A stretch of DNA of 35,451 nucleotides from JBAJNL01 sp036881885 (lineage in GTDB: Bacteria > Pseudomonadota > Alphaproteobacteria > Holosporales > Hepatobacteraceae): assembly GCA_036881885.1 (NCBI GenBank), contig JBAJNL010000010.1, forward strand, positions 1 through 35,451. The letters run 5' to 3'. Shown in pieces: positions 11,071 through 19,277 of this stretch. Every line of letters starts with the position of its first letter. Within the stretch, counting starts at the first letter, position 1. The notes beneath the pieces are model-generated. The model worked only from the letters and a program-made list of their open reading frames with translations, had not been told where the DNA came from and did not search any database. The position numbers and the translations under genes are program-made.

Positions 11071-11277
11071 GATGATAAGTCCTTTGCCCCAGTTTTATCG
11101 TTTTTGTATCTTGGGAGGTGATCGTTGACAAAAGGTTGACGCATCAGCACCTTTTGAGACGATAACAAAACGCCCATTGTCATAACAGATCACCTTAAAG
11201 CTTATGTTGCAAGACTTTTGTCGCAAGGGCAGCGCCTTTGCGTCCCTTAATGCACCGGCAGCTGCTTGCGCTTACAC

Positions 11278-11904
11278 TTAAACAGTCACATCCTGAAGGG
11301 CTTGTTTAAACAGCGTCACCGTTCCTTTGTCTAAATCAACTTTAGACACGCAATCTTTGTGAAAGCGCACAAAAAGACTGCGCCCAAGCGCTTGTCCGCT
11401 CGCCCCATTTTCTTGCGCTTTGTCTAAGGTCAGCGGTTTCGCAAAAAGCTGAATATCTAAAAGGTCGCCAGCGTTAAAATTTTGCACCCCCTGAACGCGA
11501 CCAATCACCTGCCCTTCCTCGCTCAAAGCCCACAGGCCTTTTAAATCACAGTGATAATACAGCGCCGCATCTGATGCTGGTAAAGCGGATCGTTTCATAT
11601 AAAGTTTCTGTTTACCAAAAGCTTCGGCCTCGGTGCGTGTTGTACAACCTTGTGGACGCACCAAAAAGCAAGGATACCCCTTGATGATGCCTTTAGAGGT
11701 CGGCTTGTCATCTGGATCAAAGCAAAGCAGTGGCTGGCCATCTTGCGCCAACAGGGGTCCACAAGAAAAAAGCGCCAAGGGGTCTTGCCTATAGCTGTGC
11801 ACGCTCAAAAGGCCTTTTAGGCCATGAGGGCCTAAAATAGCGCCCACGCACACAAGTGCTGGCGCGTCTGTTTGAGGTGCTGTTTTTTGTGGAGGCTGAT
11901 GCAT
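11278..11904 (-). CDS. rimM: 16S rRNA processing/ribosome maturation factor RimM
   Basis: Assembly factor for the 30S head that binds ribosomal protein S19. The N-terminal RimM barrel opens with 'VCVGAILGPHGLKGLLSVHS', the family hallmark. 'TRTEAEAFGKQKLYMKRSAL' and 'YYHCDLKGLWALSEEGQVIG' correspond to the end of the N-domain and the start of the PRC-barrel domain. At 208 aa it is slightly longer than usual, with a Pro/Gln/Ala-rich N-terminal tail. Its usual neighbours (rpsP, trmD, rplS) are absent here, so it stands alone. Confidence 0.92.
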   Translation of the reverse strand: MHQPPQKTAPQTDAPALVCVGAILGPHGLKGLLSVHSYRQDPLALFSCGPLLAQDGQPLLCFDPDDKPTSKGIIKGYPCFLVRPQGCTTRTEAEAFGKQKLYMKRSALPASDAALYYHCDLKGLWALSEEGQVIGRVQGVQNFNAGDLLDIQLFAKPLTLDKAQENGASGQALGRSLFVRFHKDCVSKVDLDKGTVTLFKQALQDVTV

Positions 11905-11985
11905 ACAACAAAGAGCGCACGAAGATTTAGCGCCAGTCTAGCAAATTTCCCGCATCAATGCTAAGCCCAGGTGGCCTAAAAAAGC

Positions 11986-13362
11986 TCAGGCGGCCTCGCG
12001 CTGTTGTGGCGATGTATAAGGTAGCGTCAACAGAACGCGCAAACCGCCCAGTGGTGACGCTTTTGCATCAACACGGCCACCCATTTGCTGCGCAAGGCTC
12101 TGCACAATTGATAAGCCAAGACCGGTTTGACCAGTAACAAGATGTGGTTGCAGCTGTCTTTCGGTGCTTAAACGAACAAACGGCTGAAAAATACGCTTCA
12201 AATCTTGGGTCGCCACCCCTTCACCATCATCTTCGATACAAACGTGAAACAACGTTTTTTCTTGATGAATGGCCACACGAATTTTTGTTTTGGCATAACA
12301 CAACGCATTATGAAGCAGGTTTTGAAGACACCTTTCAAGCGCTTCCTCGTCTAATAAAACAAAAAAGTTGCGCGGCACATCCAGCGCTACCTCTTTTGAG
12401 CGCTTGGCATCCAACATTTTTAAGACACGAAACAATGTGCGCAGCGGCACAAAGCGCTTGGGTTCAGACAGGCGCCCCTCTTGTATAAAGGCAATATAAC
12501 TTTTGACCATTTGCGCCATTTGCGCCACATCCTCAAGGAGCGGCTCAACACCCTCTTGTTTGGGGTCCATCAAAGAAAGCTGCAACTTCATACGTGTCAA
12601 GGGCGTTTGCATATCATGCGACACCCCCATGAGCATATCCCGTTGTGCTTTGTTTTTCGCATGCAACTGCCGAAAAACACGCGCCAGCGTTTCGCCAACT
12701 GCACGAATTTCAAGGGCGCCCCGTGGCTTGTAAAAACGGGCTTTGTCGCCACGGGCAAAAGAGCGCGCCATCACAGCCAAAGAGCGCAAAGGGGCGATTT
12801 GTTGATACAAGAACAAGGCCGCCAAAACAGCAAACAAAAGCGACGAGCCCAAAGACCACAAAAACCATATCAAGCTGGTACGGGTTAAAACCCACTTGGT
12901 AGGAAACGAAAAGCACAAGATATCGGGGCCAATTTTTTTCCACACAAAGGTCCAGTCTTCTTTCATCAGCAAAGCATAGGGGCCTTTGAGTACGCGATTG
13001 AGGGCGCGCTCAAAACGTGACTGAAAAAGGTGATGGCCCTTGGGCAACTGAGGCATTTTTGAAACGCACGCAACGCGCATACCCACATGTTTTTTGACAA
13101 AACGCAGTTTTTCTTCTTTGGGCAGCGGCAGGGTTTCAAAGAGAGCCATGCCGCTTTTCAGGCGATGGGCCGTGCTTTGGCTGAGAAAGCGCGTGATGTG
13201 CTCCCAGTGACGCTCAAAAAAAATGTAACTTGAAACCAGTTGCACCAACAGCATGGGCACCATCACAATCAAAAGCGAACGGCCCAAAAAGCTGCGCGGA
13301 AACAGTTGGCGCAACGCCCACGAGCGCTTGCTTGGAACAGCTTCTTTGATTTCCTCAGGCAT
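11986..13362 (-). CDS. EnvZ-like sensor histidine kinase
   Basis: Membrane sensor kinase, 458 aa. Two membrane helices ('LLIVMVPMLLVQLVSSYIFF' at 30-50 and about 162-187) flank a periplasmic sensor region of about 110 residues. A HAMP linker follows. The phosphoacceptor His is at about 249 in 'MGVSHDMQTPLTRMK'; the common LRTPLTR is here MQTPLTR. ATP-binding boxes: N-box 'LLHNALCYAKTK', G1 'EDDGEGV', G2 'TGLGLSIVQSLAQQMGG'. The gene lies 64 bases after a matching OmpR-type regulator. The EnvZ-like organisation is clear, but the signal is unknown. Confidence 0.9.
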   Translation of the reverse strand: MPEEIKEAVPSKRSWALRQLFPRSFLGRSLLIVMVPMLLVQLVSSYIFFERHWEHITRFLSQSTAHRLKSGMALFETLPLPKEEKLRFVKKHVGMRVACVSKMPQLPKGHHLFQSRFERALNRVLKGPYALLMKEDWTFVWKKIGPDILCFSFPTKWVLTRTSLIWFLWSLGSSLLFAVLAALFLYQQIAPLRSLAVMARSFARGDKARFYKPRGALEIRAVGETLARVFRQLHAKNKAQRDMLMGVSHDMQTPLTRMKLQLSLMDPKQEGVEPLLEDVAQMAQMVKSYIAFIQEGRLSEPKRFVPLRTLFRVLKMLDAKRSKEVALDVPRNFFVLLDEEALERCLQNLLHNALCYAKTKIRVAIHQEKTLFHVCIEDDGEGVATQDLKRIFQPFVRLSTERQLQPHLVTGQTGLGLSIVQSLAQQMGGRVDAKASPLGGLRVLLTLPYTSPQQREAA

Positions 13363-13426
13363 CCTGCTGCCCCCCGTAAGACAAACCCCAAAAATCTACA
13401 AAAGTGGCAGTATGCGTACGTAACAT

Positions 13427-14122
13427 TTAGACCGCCTTTTGCATCACATAACCAACGCCGCGGACCGATTGAAGCATCAAGGGGACTTTTGTCATGCGTT
13501 CAATTTTAGTGCGCAAACGGGCCACCAGCACGTCCACCGACCTGGGATTCAAACGATCAGATAACGCTTTGGCAATGGCATCGCGCGAAAGCGTTTTGCC
13601 TTGGTGTGCTAGCAAAAACGCCAGCAGTTTTGTCTCTTTTGCCGTCAACTTTTTCGGTGCGTGCCCTTCTTTGGTCAAAAGGCCAGGTGCCTCTAAAAAG
13701 GTCCAGCCTGCAAGACAGGCCTCTTTTCTCTCTAAGGGATAATGGCGCAAAACAGAGCGCATCCGCAAAAAAAGCTCTTCGGGCTCAAAAGGCTTGGTAA
13801 TATAATCATGCGCGCCAAGCGATAAGCCCGACAGGCGATCTTCGCGCGCGCCACAGGCTGTTAAAAAAATCACGGGTGGCAGTTGTTTGTGAAATCGCCT
13901 TACAAACGCAAGCCCGGTCTCTTTGGGCAGCATGACATCAAGCAAGATGATCTGAAAACGAAACAACGACAGTGCTGCCTCGGTCTCTTGAATGTTCTGC
14001 GCCGTTGACACCAAAAAGCCCTTTTTTTGCAAAAAGGACGACAGCAGCGTCCGCAGCTTTGCATCATCATCCACAACCAGCACATGACAACGCTTGACTT
14101 CAGTGGGCGACAACGGTTGCAT
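13427..14122 (-). CDS. OmpR-family response regulator
   Basis: 231 aa DNA-binding regulator paired with the downstream kinase. The receiver domain has the acidic pocket 'VLVVDDDAKLRTLL', the phosphoacceptor Asp at about residue 62 ('IILLDVMLPKETGL'), the conserved Thr in 'VIFLTACG' and the Lys in 'DYITKPFEPEEL'. A winged-helix OmpR/PhoB domain follows: 'LTAKETKLLAFLLAHQGKTLSRD', split here at its conserved 'LLxxL' core, and 'RSVDVLVARLRTKIE' as the recognition region, ending 'SVRGVGYVMQ'. Start ATG at 14122; the upstream 266 bases to the divergent aconitase-like gene hold no gene I can support. Confidence 0.93.
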   Translation of the reverse strand: MQPLSPTEVKRCHVLVVDDDAKLRTLLSSFLQKKGFLVSTAQNIQETEAALSLFRFQIILLDVMLPKETGLAFVRRFHKQLPPVIFLTACGAREDRLSGLSLGAHDYITKPFEPEELFLRMRSVLRHYPLERKEACLAGWTFLEAPGLLTKEGHAPKKLTAKETKLLAFLLAHQGKTLSRDAIAKALSDRLNPRSVDVLVARLRTKIERMTKVPLMLQSVRGVGYVMQKAV

Positions 14123-14388
14123 GAAGGGGGCTTTCTTGAAGGAGTCTCAAACGCTCAGTATACCCAAAAATCACTTTTTTTCAAAACACAACAAAGCGAA
14201 ACCAAGAGGCTTTTTTCACAAGACAGACAAAGGTTTTGCCCGCGCCACCAAAAAGCGCCTCATCCGCCTTTGAACGTGTTAAGACTTTTTTGTGAAAACA
14301 AAAATACGTTAACACCACAAGCGCATCACAGTCTTTTTAAACAGAACAGATCAAAAAATGCTTAACACACCCCCGCAAGAGATTTGCG

Positions 14389-14673
14389 ATGACAGGTAAG
14401 GTCGCCCCCCTTAAAACCCTGTCGCGCACCCATCGCCTGCTTGCGCTGCATCTTGCGCAAAACAAACAAAAAGAAGCCGCGCAATGTATTTGGCACCGTG
14501 AGCCCAATACCTTTTGCCCTCTTAAGGCCGATATCGCCTGGATCAATGCTGTGACCGCACCAGCTTTTCTGGCGCAATCTCTCTTCGCTCAAAAATCAAA
14601 AGTTCTTGGTGATACTTTTGACCTTGATAAATCCCCGTCCTGTCCCTTGGGTATTAACGTCAGTTCTCTCTGA
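14389..14673 (+). pseudogene. 5' fragment of aconitase-derived gene, ended by in-frame TGA
   Basis: 94 codons in the same reading frame as the long frame at 14803. The segment from 'FCPLKADIAWINAVTAPAFL' through 'LGDTFDLDKSPSCPLGINVS' lines up by eye with the aconitase A N-terminal region that usually reads 'RPARVLMQDFTGVPAVVDL...LGGDPxKINPLxPVDLVIDHS'. A TGA at 14671-14673 ends it. The following 43 codons are open and join directly to the ATG at 14803. The usual first 40 or so residues of AcnA are missing or unrecognisable. It has a modest ribosome-site-like AAGAGA before the ATG at 14389. Confidence 0.6.
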
Positions 14674-14802
14674 AGAAAGCATTCTGAGAGCCAAAAAAAA
14701 ACGCAAGAAAGTTTTTTAAAGACCACCGAGGGACAGCTTTATCATGCCCTCACGCAAAGCGCACAAGACCCTCTTGTCCATTTATACCAGCACCCCTTTC
14801 AT

Positions 14803-16698
14803 ATGTTGTCTCATATTGACACGCCAAAAAGGGCCTCCCCCACGAAAGCCTTGCCTCAAAAAGCGCATAAACCAGCACAGCATATCACCCCCCTTTTTAT
14901 GAGCACCAACACCAGCGCGTTTAACTGGGGTGTTTTGGGATTTTTGGGTCTTCAAATCTCGGTTGAGGAGATGCGATCTGTTCTTGCAGGAAAACCTCTT
15001 TTGTACGAGGTGCCCCCGGTTTTTGGCATTTACCTCAAAGGCACGCCATCTCCCTTTTTAGGTGGCGTTGAAATCGCCCTTTTTATTTTAGACTGGCTCG
15101 CACAAAGAAACATCTCCTTTAAGGCCCTTGAATTTTTTGGCCCCGGCACAGCACACCTTAGCCCGCACACCCGTCTTGAGATCAACCGCTTTTTATCTTA
15201 CATGGAGGCTGCAAGCCTTGTGTGGCCCATGGATCATCGCACCCTCGATTTTTTTGCGACCCCTTTTGTGGCGGCCTCTTTTCAAAAAGACTTGCAACAA
15301 CAGGCAGTAGAACTTGGCCTTTGGCACGACACAAAAGAGGCAAGCCATGATTTTGCAATGTATGATGACGTGTTAGAAATCAACCTTGATCAATTGCCCA
15401 TTGGGCGCAATCTTAAAAACGCCCCCTCTGAAAACACATCACACAACCCAACGCCTTTCTTTTTTAGCGCGCCTTATAAACCGCCTTGCGGCACCTTTTC
15501 AAAAGAAAACACACCCGCAACACAACTGCACCTAGCGCCGTTAGGTTTTTTGAATGAAAGCCCCGATTTTATCAAAGCTGCCATGATGGTGAAAAACGCT
15601 GTCCAAAAAAAACTAACCCTTAAAACACCAGCCACCTTTAGCTTGCCGGCCGCAGATCCATCAACGGACCTTTTTTTCAAGCACTTTGAAAAAGATTTTA
15701 AGGCGCTTCAGATCACGCAAACCGCGCACCAACAATCTTCTCAAGGCTCAAGCGTTTTAACCCAAAACCAAGACACCTTTTTGCTGTCTTCCCCTTTTGC
15801 TTTGGCCTCGGGCTTATCGGGCACCTTGCATAAAAGCGGCATTCCTGACATTGCGTCCCATTTAACACTCAAAGATCTGTGGCCCAAAGAGGCAGAAGAG
15901 AAAGCTTTGCATGCTTTACTCAACAAAGCTTTTAACCAAACGTTACAACAGAAAAGCCCCAGCCTTAAGGCTGATCATACACACCCCCTTTTGCACCACG
16001 CCTGGTCACCCTGGCCCTTGCCCGATGTGCCTACCTCATCGATTACGCACGCGTCCTTTGTGCCCGTTTTAAGAGACCACCAAATTGGCACCCACCTGTT
16101 ATCGCTGGACGACAACGCGTTGCTTTCTGGTAAAAAAAGCAATAAAGAGGCGGCAGCGGAAGAAACGCAGTCTCTTGATCAAGATTTAAAAGAAACGTTT
16201 AAACCCCAAGCCCCCATTTCGTTTTATTTGGGCAATCCCACGATTTTACGATCGATCACGCGCCGCGCGTTGCTGAAATATGTGCCCACCCAGGCCGGCG
16301 CGCTTGAACAGCTGTTTGCAGAGCAAGCCCCCTTTTTTTTGATTGGCAACGCCCATTATGGCCGCGGCATTGATGCGGTGTGGCTGGCCTCGGCCTTGCG
16401 CCTTTTAAACGTGCGTGCTGTCATCGCCAAAAGTTTTACACCACTTGTGCACCGCGCACTTTTGTTTTGCGACATTTTGCCGCTGCACTGGTGCTATCCC
16501 ATGTCTTATGAAGATCTGCAGCTGAAGGGCGATGAAAAGCTGTCACTTGAAGGTTTATCGTTTGACCAAACCCAAAGCCGCACGCTGACGCTTGAGATTA
16601 CCTCGGCACAAAACACCCTGCACATTGTGCCAATGGTGTTTGCCCCTTGTGGCCAATGGCGACCGCACAACACGCAGCGTTTGCAAAAAACAAAATGA
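14803..16698 (+). CDS. Aconitase-A-derived protein lacking all catalytic and Fe-S residues
   Basis: 631 aa that follows the AcnA/IRP fold order but is heavily diverged. Matches by eye: 'GVLGFLGLQISVEEMRSVLA' (AcnA 'GVLGxGVGGIEAEAAMLG'), 'LEFFGPGTAHLSPHTRLEIN' at about 109-128 (AcnA 'VEFxGEGxxxLSLADRATIAN'), 'LSSPFALASGLSGTL', 'LTLKDLWPKEAEEKALHALL', and the swivel domain 'HYGRGIDAVW' plus 'NVRAVIAKSFTPLVHRALLF' (AcnA 'YGxGSSRDWAA...VRAVIAESFERIHRSNLV'). The DSH motif is replaced (residues 33-40 read MSTNTSAF), the cluster cysteine of CTNTSNP is replaced (GFLNESP at about 248), the paired cysteines are absent, and the catalytic Ser and Arg of GSSRD are gone. The ATG at 14803 has no ribosome site, so the protein may depend on the interrupted upstream part. 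Aconitase activity is very unlikely; any role is unknown. Confidence 0.8.
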   Translation: MLSHIDTPKRASPTKALPQKAHKPAQHITPLFMSTNTSAFNWGVLGFLGLQISVEEMRSVLAGKPLLYEVPPVFGIYLKGTPSPFLGGVEIALFILDWLAQRNISFKALEFFGPGTAHLSPHTRLEINRFLSYMEAASLVWPMDHRTLDFFATPFVAASFQKDLQQQAVELGLWHDTKEASHDFAMYDDVLEINLDQLPIGRNLKNAPSENTSHNPTPFFFSAPYKPPCGTFSKENTPATQLHLAPLGFLNESPDFIKAAMMVKNAVQKKLTLKTPATFSLPAADPSTDLFFKHFEKDFKALQITQTAHQQSSQGSSVLTQNQDTFLLSSPFALASGLSGTLHKSGIPDIASHLTLKDLWPKEAEEKALHALLNKAFNQTLQQKSPSLKADHTHPLLHHAWSPWPLPDVPTSSITHASFVPVLRDHQIGTHLLSLDDNALLSGKKSNKEAAAEETQSLDQDLKETFKPQAPISFYLGNPTILRSITRRALLKYVPTQAGALEQLFAEQAPFFLIGNAHYGRGIDAVWLASALRLLNVRAVIAKSFTPLVHRALLFCDILPLHWCYPMSYEDLQLKGDEKLSLEGLSFDQTQSRTLTLEITSAQNTLHIVPMVFAPCGQWRPHNTQRLQKTK

Positions 16699-16785
16699 TC
16701 TTTTCTTTTTAAACAACCCATTATTGACAAAAACTAACAAAAACAATAAGTTGACATAGTTTTATCAAAAGACCAGAGGGTAACA

Positions 16786-17790
16786 ATGAAGAAAAAAGCA
16801 GCTTGTTTTGTGGCAGCGTTTGCCATTTTTGCACAAAACGGTGTGGCCATCACGCCCAAGTTAGAACACATTCTTGAGGGTTCACAGTTTTATATGGCCT
16901 GCATCACGAAAAAACCAGACGCCCAAATCACCGAAGAGGCTGAGGTTCCGGCCAACGCAGCTGATGCACAAGCTGACAATGCCGACGCTGTTGCAGCGCC
17001 AATAGCGGCCGCACAATCAGAAAATGAAGCACAAATCACAGCGCTTGAAGCAAAACTCAAAGAAGAGATCGTGCAGATTTCACCGGCACTTTTCGTGAGT
17101 TGTGATGCACTGGCGGGTCACCTTAAACGCAAAGGTCAACACGTCTTGGCCAAAAAGTTTGAAGACTATGCGGAAAGGCTTTACAACAGGCCCCGCGCCA
17201 ACATGCGTCTTGATAAAATTCTTCACTTTGACCTGCCTGAAAACGATACTCCAGTCTCAGAAGTTGACGCGCATTTTATGGTCTGCGCCGAGGCCTTTCA
17301 TGCACAAATTAAACAACAAGCAGAAGTCTGGAACATTGAAGCTCATGAAAGTTTGCCTCACCAAGATCGCCCGATTTTCTTTTTTACACGCAATCTGTTC
17401 AAAGGTTTTTTTGACAACGACATCGATGCCTTTAAAACGGCCTATGATCATGCAAAAGCCAAAGAAGCTTTTTATCGTGACCTTAAAGACGCACACAGCA
17501 CGCTTTTAACAAACCCGGTGGACAGCATGTTACTGGAGACAGAAAAGGCTTCTCATAACGCGCTGAAAATTTGCAGAGATGCAATGCGCAAAAACGTTCA
17601 GGAAAACCGCAATGGCGACACTGTGAGCACTGTCGAAAACAAACTGCGGGGCATCGATATGATCAACCCCTGTTATTACTATAACGTGCCACGTCTTCAC
17701 ACGCACCTTGAAGCAAAACTGACCAAATGGGAAAGCCGCCGCAAAGCGTTGAGTCAACTCTGCGTTGAGCACAACATTCCGCTTGCATAG
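16786..17790 (+). CDS. Secreted six-cysteine protein of unknown function
   Basis: 334 aa. An N-terminal signal peptide ('MKKKAACFVAAFAIFAQNGV') with likely cleavage after Ala21 predicts export. Residues about 45-85 are an acidic Ala-rich linker. The mature part has six cysteines (about 39, 106, 167, 263, 296, 326), enough for three disulfides. Several sit in similar helical contexts: 'ALFVSCDALAGHLK', 'HFMVCAEAFHAQIK', 'ALKICRDAMRKNV', 'QFYMACITKK', suggesting degenerate internal repeats. An AGAGGG ribosome site precedes the ATG. Upstream TTGACA at 16724 and 16751 could be promoter elements, but no good -10 goes with either. I recognise no family. It could be a periplasmic or host-directed protein; that is inference only. 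Confidence 0.65.
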   Translation: MKKKAACFVAAFAIFAQNGVAITPKLEHILEGSQFYMACITKKPDAQITEEAEVPANAADAQADNADAVAAPIAAAQSENEAQITALEAKLKEEIVQISPALFVSCDALAGHLKRKGQHVLAKKFEDYAERLYNRPRANMRLDKILHFDLPENDTPVSEVDAHFMVCAEAFHAQIKQQAEVWNIEAHESLPHQDRPIFFFTRNLFKGFFDNDIDAFKTAYDHAKAKEAFYRDLKDAHSTLLTNPVDSMLLETEKASHNALKICRDAMRKNVQENRNGDTVSTVENKLRGIDMINPCYYYNVPRLHTHLEAKLTKWESRRKALSQLCVEHNIPLA

Positions 17791-17804
17791 CGTTGCCCTT
17801 GAAG

Positions 17805-17849
17805 CGTCGGCCTGTGGATCGCGCAGGGCTGGCGCTTCTGCGATGACGG
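17805..17849 (+). repeat. Dispersed intergenic repeat, truncated copy
   Basis: The stretch GGCCTGTGGATCGCGC followed by a CTTCTGCGATGACGG end matches the right-hand half of the repeat (compare CCTGTGGATCGCGC and CTTCTTGATGACG in the minus-strand copy at 28833-28949). The TCATTGCGAG core half is missing. It sits between the convergent six-cysteine gene and lysC. Confidence 0.55.
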
Positions 17850-17884
17850 TCTAAAGCGTTATTATAAGGAAGCTACTTGAAAGG

Positions 17885-19171
17885 TTAGATTTTCTCTTTG
17901 GCTTGCTTAAACACATGGGGCGCATAACACACATCATGCACAAGGCGCATCGAGAGCGGCAGCACTTTCTGGGGCATGCACACGCACCACTCACCCTTTT
18001 GGTGTGCGCTCCATAACGTGTCTTCAAACCCTTGTGCCACAGCTTGCTGCAGCAGTTTTTCTTGTAACTGGGCCAAGGTGTCGTTAAGCGTAAATGCTTC
18101 AGGGTCTTGGCTTTGCAATGATAGCAACGCACAGTCTTCAAATGGCACCTCTGTCAGAAAAGAGCTAAGAGTTGTGTGATAGGCCCTTAAAAGGTCAGCC
18201 TGAAGGGCCAAAATAGGTTTCGCCTGATGGCTTAACGCATGCATTTTAACACACGCATGCGGGTGCTTTGCGGCAAGTTGCTGCATAAAATGCTCAAACG
18301 GCGTTGAAGCTGGCAGATCTTGAAACACACACCATCCCTTTGTGGCTGCCATTAAAAAGGGCGCCTCCTCAAGAGGGGCCGCCTGTTTCAGCCATGTGCC
18401 CTGCCCCGCTTCTGGGTTAGACGCCATGGGCGCCACATTGTTGGCAGGCTCGGGGTCTGCAAAGCTTGAGCGCACCAGCAAAGGAATATGGTGCGCCTTG
18501 GCGTACAAAATGGATTTGGGATGCAGAACGTGCGCCCCTTTTTCGGCCATGTGATACATGGTGTCGTAATCAATGACATCAAGCTTTTTGGCGTGCGGCA
18601 CCAAACGCGGATCAGCCACAAAGACACCCTGTACGTCGGTGTAAATATGGCACGACACATCTTGCAGCCCCTCATTTTTTTTCAAAAAAGCCGCAAGAGC
18701 CAGGGCCGTAATATCTGATCCGCCGCGTCCCAGTGTTGACAGCCGTCCGTCTGACGTTATCCCTTGAAAGCCGGCCACAACGGCGATGCCGCCTTCATCC
18801 ATCATACTTTTTAAAGGCGCGGTATCAATGTGCTGAATGGCAGCCTGGCCATGCGCTGTATCTGTCACAACAGGCAACTGCCACGATAAAAATGAGCGGC
18901 TTTTTACACCCTGCTGCTGCAAACAAAGCGCCATTAAACTGGCCGTTACCTGCTCGCCCGAGGCAAGCAGCACGTCGTGCTCTGCCGTGCCCGTTTGCTG
19001 GCAAGGCGCCGCCAGCTTGCACAGTTGATCGGTTGCAAGCGCCATGGCAGACGTGACCACAATCACCTGATGTCCACGTTGCCTTTCACACAGGGCGCGC
19101 CCGGCGGCGCGTTGAATCGCCTCAAGCCCCTCTAAAGACGTACCACCAAACTTTTGAACAATCACAGCCAT
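17885..19171 (-). CDS. lysC: Aspartate kinase with unrecognisable ACT region
   Basis: Phosphorylates aspartate, the first step to lysine, diaminopimelate, threonine and methionine. The kinase domain is clear: 'VIVQKFGGTSLEGLEAI' at the N-terminus, 'DGRLSTLGRGGSDITALALA', 'IYTDVQGVFVADPRLVPHAK' and 'HVLHPKSILYAKAHHIPLLV'. The C-terminal third (from about residue 265) should hold two ACT domains with a 'PG(V/I)AaxIF...INVDMI'-type signature, but this is not visible; the region is diverged and rich in Leu, Gln and His. Length (428 aa) is near normal, so the domain is altered rather than deleted. Divergent from ubiG with a 106-base gap, an arrangement common in alphaproteobacteria. Confidence 0.9.
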   Translation of the reverse strand: MAVIVQKFGGTSLEGLEAIQRAAGRALCERQRGHQVIVVTSAMALATDQLCKLAAPCQQTGTAEHDVLLASGEQVTASLMALCLQQQGVKSRSFLSWQLPVVTDTAHGQAAIQHIDTAPLKSMMDEGGIAVVAGFQGITSDGRLSTLGRGGSDITALALAAFLKKNEGLQDVSCHIYTDVQGVFVADPRLVPHAKKLDVIDYDTMYHMAEKGAHVLHPKSILYAKAHHIPLLVRSSFADPEPANNVAPMASNPEAGQGTWLKQAAPLEEAPFLMAATKGWCVFQDLPASTPFEHFMQQLAAKHPHACVKMHALSHQAKPILALQADLLRAYHTTLSSFLTEVPFEDCALLSLQSQDPEAFTLNDTLAQLQEKLLQQAVAQGFEDTLWSAHQKGEWCVCMPQKVLPLSMRLVHDVCYAPHVFKQAKEKI

Positions 19172-19277
19172 AGGTTTAACGGCTTACCCCCGAAGACCCA
19201 GAACAACAGCTCTTTTCAAAAAAAGCTTGCGGCACATCGCGCGCAAATCTGTTGTTTTTTTAAAACTTTAAGCTAGC

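Noticed and set aside
11226..11247. GC-containing stem-loop downstream of rimM
   Set aside because: Stem of about 8 bp with a mismatch, but no T-run on the rimM strand and no further copies seen.
14671..14673. TGA recoded as tryptophan or selenocysteine
   Set aside because: Other genes use TGA as a normal stop (mreD and flgC end with TGA overlapping the next ATG), and tryptophan is written TGG throughout. No selenocysteine insertion structure was apparent and aconitase has no selenocysteine there.
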